Below are positions 34,563-37,023 of a stretch of DNA of 37,023 nucleotides, piece by piece. This DNA comes from Rubrivivax sp. (lineage in GTDB: Bacteria; Pseudomonadota; Gammaproteobacteria; Burkholderiales; Burkholderiaceae_C), in the NCBI GenBank assembly GCA_016789955.1, contig JAEUPB010000055.1, positions 1-37,023 on the forward strand, given 5' to 3'. Positions within the stretch are counted from its first letter, which is position 1, and each line of letters opens with the position of its first letter. Position numbers and translations under genes: made by a program. Under the pieces are notes generated by a model that saw nothing but the letters and a program-made list of their open reading frames with translations, did not search any database and had not been told where the DNA came from.

Positions 34563-36662
34563 ATGAGCCACCGACCTCTCCTGTCGCTGGCTGCGCTCGC
34601 CGCAGCCCTCCCCGCCACCGCGCAGGTGGCCTCCACCGTCACCATCACCGGCCGCTCGCCGGCGCTGGCCGTGGGCGGGTTCGTCGACGAGCCGCTGGCG
34701 CGCACGCCGCTGGCCGCGAACGTGATCGGCCGCGAGACGCTCGCCGACATCGCCGCGGCCAACCTCTCGGCGCTGACGCGGCTCGACGCCAGCGTCTCCG
34801 ACGCCTACAACGCCGACGGCTACTGGAGCTTCCTCACGGTACGCGGCTTCGTGCTGGACAACCGTTCCAACTACCGCCGCGACGGCCTGCCCATCAACGG
34901 CGAGACCTGGCTGCCGCTGGCGAACAAGGAGCGCGTGGAACTGCTCAAGGGCACCAGCGGCATCCAGGCCGGCACCAGCGCCCCGGGCGGCCTCGTGAAC
35001 CTCGTCGTCAAGCGCCCCACCGGGCACGTGGCGCAAGGCACACTCGAATGGCAGCAGGCCGGCACGGTGAGCGGCGCCGTCGATCTCTCCGACCGCTACG
35101 GCACTGACGCCCGCTACGGTCTGCGCATCAACGCCCAGGCCGCGCGGCTGGACCCACGCACGGAGGCCGCCGACGGCCGCAGCCGCGCGTTCGCGCTGGC
35201 CGGCGACGTGCGGCTCACGCCCGACAGCGTGGTGGAGGTGGAGGTGGAACGTAGCCACCGCGCGCAGCCCAGCACGCCGGGCTTCAGCCTGCTGGGCAAC
35301 AGCGTGCCCGATGCGCGCGGCATCGACCCGCGCACCAACCTCAACAACCAGCCGTGGAGCCTCCCCGTGGTGCTCGACGGCACCACCGCCTCGGTGCGCT
35401 GGCGCCAGCGCCTGCCGCGCGACTGGCAGTTCACCGCACACGCCGCAACGCAGCGCCTGCGCAGCGACGACCGCATCGCATTCCCGTTCGGCTGCTACGA
35501 CGCCGGCGCCGACACCTACTGGGCCGATCGCTACTGCCCCGACGGCAGCGTGGACCTCTACGACTTCCGCAGCGAAGGCGAGCGCCGCCGCATCGATGCG
35601 CTGGACCTGCACGCCGACGGCGCCGCGGTGCTCGGCGGCACCGCCCACCGCCTCGTGCTCGGCGTGCTCTCCACCCGCACGCGCGACCGCTACAACCGCC
35701 AGGCCTTCAACTACGCCGGCACCGGCACGATCCGCGGCGGCGTCATCGTGCCGGCCGCCCCCGATCTCACCGACGAGAACACGAACCGCGACGAACGCAG
35801 CACCGAGCTCTACGTGCGCGATGCGGTGAGCCTCGCCCCCGACTGGCGCCTGTGGCTCGGCCTTCGCCACAGCCGGCTCGACCGCGAGAGCGTGCGCACC
35901 GACGGCTCGCGCCCCACGCAATACCGGCAGTCGTTCACCACGCCGTGGCTGGCGCTGAGCTGGCAGGCCGCGCCGCGCACCACCGTGTACGCAAGCGCGG
36001 GCCAGGGCGTCGAGTCGGAGGTGGTGCCCAACCGCGCGCGTTACACCAACCGCGGCCAGGCGCTGCCGGCGCTGAAGAGCCGGCAGCTAGAGGCCGGCAT
36101 CAAGCACGACGGCGAACGCACTGACTGGTCGCTGGTCGCCTTCGACATCCGCCGCCCGCTGGCACAGGACCGCTGCACCGGCGACGGCGACACGCTGATC
36201 TGCACCCGCGTGGCCGACGACGACGCGCGCCACAGCGGCCTGGAAGCGAGCGCCGCGCATCGCGCCGGCGCGTGGACCGTGCAAGGCAGCGCCACGTGGC
36301 TGCAAGCACGGCTTGCACGCAGCGGCCTCGTGCCCACCAACGTGCCCGAACGCTCGGCGCGGGTGCAGCTGATGCACGACGTGGCGCAGTGGCCGGGGCT
36401 GCAGCTGCAGGCGGCGGTAATCGCGGAGGGCCCGCGCGTGGCCACGCCTGACGACACCGTGGCGATCCCCGGCTGGAGCCGCATCGACCTCGGCGCACGC
36501 TGGCGGCAGACGCTGCAGGGCACCATGCTGACCTGGCGCGCCGGCCTCGACAACGCCACCGACCGCCGCGCGTGGCGCGAGTCACCCTACCAGTTCGGCC
36601 ACGCCTACCTGTTCCCGCTGGCCCCGCGCACGTGGCGCATGTCGGTGCAGGCGGACCTGTGA
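34563..36662 (+). CDS. TonB-dependent outer-membrane receptor under TPP control
   Basis: A 699-residue outer-membrane gated channel. Residues 1-21 form a signal peptide (LLSLAALAAALPATAQ). The plug domain lies at about 40-165 (TPLAANVIGRETLADI, VRGFVLDNRSNYRRDGLPI, RVELLKGTSGIQAGTSAPGG). A 22-strand-type barrel follows, ending YLFPLAPRTWRMSVQADL. No clear TonB box is visible; VTITGRSP near residue 27 is the best candidate. The barrel resembles siderophore-type receptors. The start is fixed by the riboswitch and the ATG at 34563. TPP control implies uptake of thiamin, its phosphates or a precursor; that substrate is inferred from regulation, not from the barrel sequence. Confidence 0.92.
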   Translation: MSHRPLLSLAALAAALPATAQVASTVTITGRSPALAVGGFVDEPLARTPLAANVIGRETLADIAAANLSALTRLDASVSDAYNADGYWSFLTVRGFVLDNRSNYRRDGLPINGETWLPLANKERVELLKGTSGIQAGTSAPGGLVNLVVKRPTGHVAQGTLEWQQAGTVSGAVDLSDRYGTDARYGLRINAQAARLDPRTEAADGRSRAFALAGDVRLTPDSVVEVEVERSHRAQPSTPGFSLLGNSVPDARGIDPRTNLNNQPWSLPVVLDGTTASVRWRQRLPRDWQFTAHAATQRLRSDDRIAFPFGCYDAGADTYWADRYCPDGSVDLYDFRSEGERRRIDALDLHADGAAVLGGTAHRLVLGVLSTRTRDRYNRQAFNYAGTGTIRGGVIVPAAPDLTDENTNRDERSTELYVRDAVSLAPDWRLWLGLRHSRLDRESVRTDGSRPTQYRQSFTTPWLALSWQAAPRTTVYASAGQGVESEVVPNRARYTNRGQALPALKSRQLEAGIKHDGERTDWSLVAFDIRRPLAQDRCTGDGDTLICTRVADDDARHSGLEASAAHRAGAWTVQGSATWLQARLARSGLVPTNVPERSARVQLMHDVAQWPGLQLQAAVIAEGPRVATPDDTVAIPGWSRIDLGARWRQTLQGTMLTWRAGLDNATDRRAWRESPYQFGHAYLFPLAPRTWRMSVQADL

Positions 36663-36699
36663 CTCGGGGGAGGCCGCCGGGAAGGATGCCGTTTCGGGC

Positions 36700-36705
36700 T
36701 ATACT
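36700..36705 (+). promoter_or_regulatory. -10 element of tRNA-Asn promoter
   Basis: TATACT, 12 nt before the tRNA 5' end, the spacing expected for a short-leader stable RNA promoter. A GC-rich stretch (ggccgccggg) lies where the -35 box should be, so the -35 is weak. Confidence 0.5.
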
Positions 36706-36717
36706 CGCGGGCTGTTT

Positions 36718-36793
36718 TCCCCGATAGCTCAGTCGGTAGAGCGCCGGACTGTTAATCCGTAGGTCCCTGGTTCGAGCCCAGGTCGGGGAGCCA
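36718..36793 (+). tRNA. tRNA-Asn(GTT)
   Basis: A 76-nt cloverleaf. The acceptor stem is TCCCCGA/TCGGGGA with discriminator G and encoded CCA (36791-36793). The D loop is AGCTCAGTCGGTAGAGC, the anticodon GTT is at 36751-36753 in loop CTGTTAA, and the T arm is CCTGG-TTCGAGC-CCAGG. It is intact and followed by a terminator. Confidence 0.97.
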
Positions 36794-36803
36794 AGAAGTG
36801 GTC

Positions 36804-36840
36804 AAGGCCTTAGCTGTGTGAGCGGCTAAGGCCTTTGTCT
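36804..36840 (+). terminator. Terminator after tRNA-Asn
   Basis: Perfect 11-bp arms, AAGGCCTTAGC (36804-36814) and GCTAAGGCCTT (36825-36835), with a 10-nt loop and a short T-rich tail (TGTCTTTG). It is 10 nt after the tRNA CCA end. Confidence 0.8.
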
Positions 36841-36884
36841 TTGCATCGGCGATTCGCTGGGCCAAGTCGAAAGTAGCAAATGGC

Positions 36885-37023
36885 GAGCCTGTCCTGAATT
36901 TTGTGTGTGAGGCATACCATGACCCACAGGAGCATGTATGCCGAGCAAGGAACCGAGCAGAACGAAGCTGAGGAATGCCAGGATTGCCGCTGAGTCGGCG
37001 GCGTTGCCGAAGATCCCGAAGGA
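36885..37023 (+). mobile_element. Left end of a probable IS256-family insertion sequence (partial)
   Basis: Beginning near GAGCCTGTCCTGAATTTTGT (36885-36904), the sequence resembles the terminal region of IS256-family elements that I recall from Burkholderiales: a GCCTGTCC...AATTTTGTG end followed closely by a transposase start. Codon use falls away from the strong G/C third-position bias of the genes upstream. The right end and the target duplication are outside the window, so the boundary and family are provisional. Confidence 0.5.
36938..37023 (+). CDS. Transposase N-terminus, probable IS256 family (cut by window edge)
   Basis: 28 codons before the edge: MPSKEPSRTKLRNARIAAES, then a segment ending ALPKIPKE. 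The ATG at 36938 has AGGAG 5 nt upstream, better placed than for the ATG at 36934, whose frame stops after 19 codons. The IPKE stretch recalls the LIPKELLDQF opening of IS256-type transposases. Too little is visible for a firm call. Confidence 0.5.
   Translation, partial: MPSKEPSRTKLRNARIAAESAALPKIPK

Noticed and set aside
36934-36993. Short frame from ATG 36934 as the first gene of the IS
   Set aside because: It stops after 19 codons and its ATG is only 1 nt after the AGGAG, whereas the ATG at 36938 is properly spaced and stays open to the edge.

Overview
The window is high-GC bacterial chromosome, most likely from a betaproteobacterium of the order Burkholderiales (Rubrivivax/Leptothrix/Methylibium-like lineage). 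This rests on gene content and order: a phaC-phaA-phaB cluster, an aceE-aceF-lpdA cluster whose E3 carries its own lipoyl domain, a betaproteobacterial proteasome homologue, a cysI-DUF934-cysH-cysD-cysN-cobA sulfate assimilation operon, and a FixL/FixJ-type pair beside aceE. Nearly all of the window is housekeeping or storage metabolism. The only mobile DNA is a probable insertion sequence cut by the right edge.

Layout. 1-3480 (minus): polyhydroxybutyrate synthesis, phaC > phaA > phaB, with phaB cut by the left edge. 3580-6496: a small membrane protein, pgeF, a maleylacetoacetate/maleylpyruvate isomerase, an FAH-family hydrolase and a Nudix hydrolase. 6521-13247 (minus): pyruvate dehydrogenase operon aceE > aceF > BPH (proteasome-like peptidase) > lpdA. 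13373-20149 (plus): sensor kinase, response regulator, folD, M3 oligopeptidase, exported DUF4124/glutaredoxin protein. 20176-25979 (minus): MFS transporter, rmuC, 2-hydroxyacid dehydrogenase, NhaD/ArsB-type permease, histone-deacetylase-like amidohydrolase. 26135-26689 (plus): phasin phaP behind a promoter bracketed by two candidate PhaR operators. 26988-34459 (plus): assimilatory sulfate reduction and siroheme genes, then ferredoxin and ferredoxin-NADP reductase. 34471-36662 (plus): a TPP riboswitch that controls a TonB-dependent receptor. 36718-36793: tRNA-Asn. 36885-end: left end of a probable IS256-family element.

How the parts fit. Pyruvate dehydrogenase makes acetyl-CoA, which PhaA, PhaB and PhaC turn into polyhydroxybutyrate; PhaP coats the granules. 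CysD/CysN activate sulfate, CysH reduces APS, CysI reduces sulfite, and CobA makes the siroheme precursor. No flavoprotein CysJ is present, so the adjacent ferredoxin and its reductase are plausible electron donors for CysI. The TPP-controlled receptor probably imports thiamin or a precursor, the cofactor of AceE.

Most notable items: a serine-type proteasome homologue translationally packed between the E2 and E3 genes of pyruvate dehydrogenase; a TPP aptamer whose closing helix holds the ribosome binding site of an outer-membrane receptor; a shared phaP/deacetylase control region; and several genes with a -10 box only 6-9 nt before the start codon, which suggests leaderless mRNAs.
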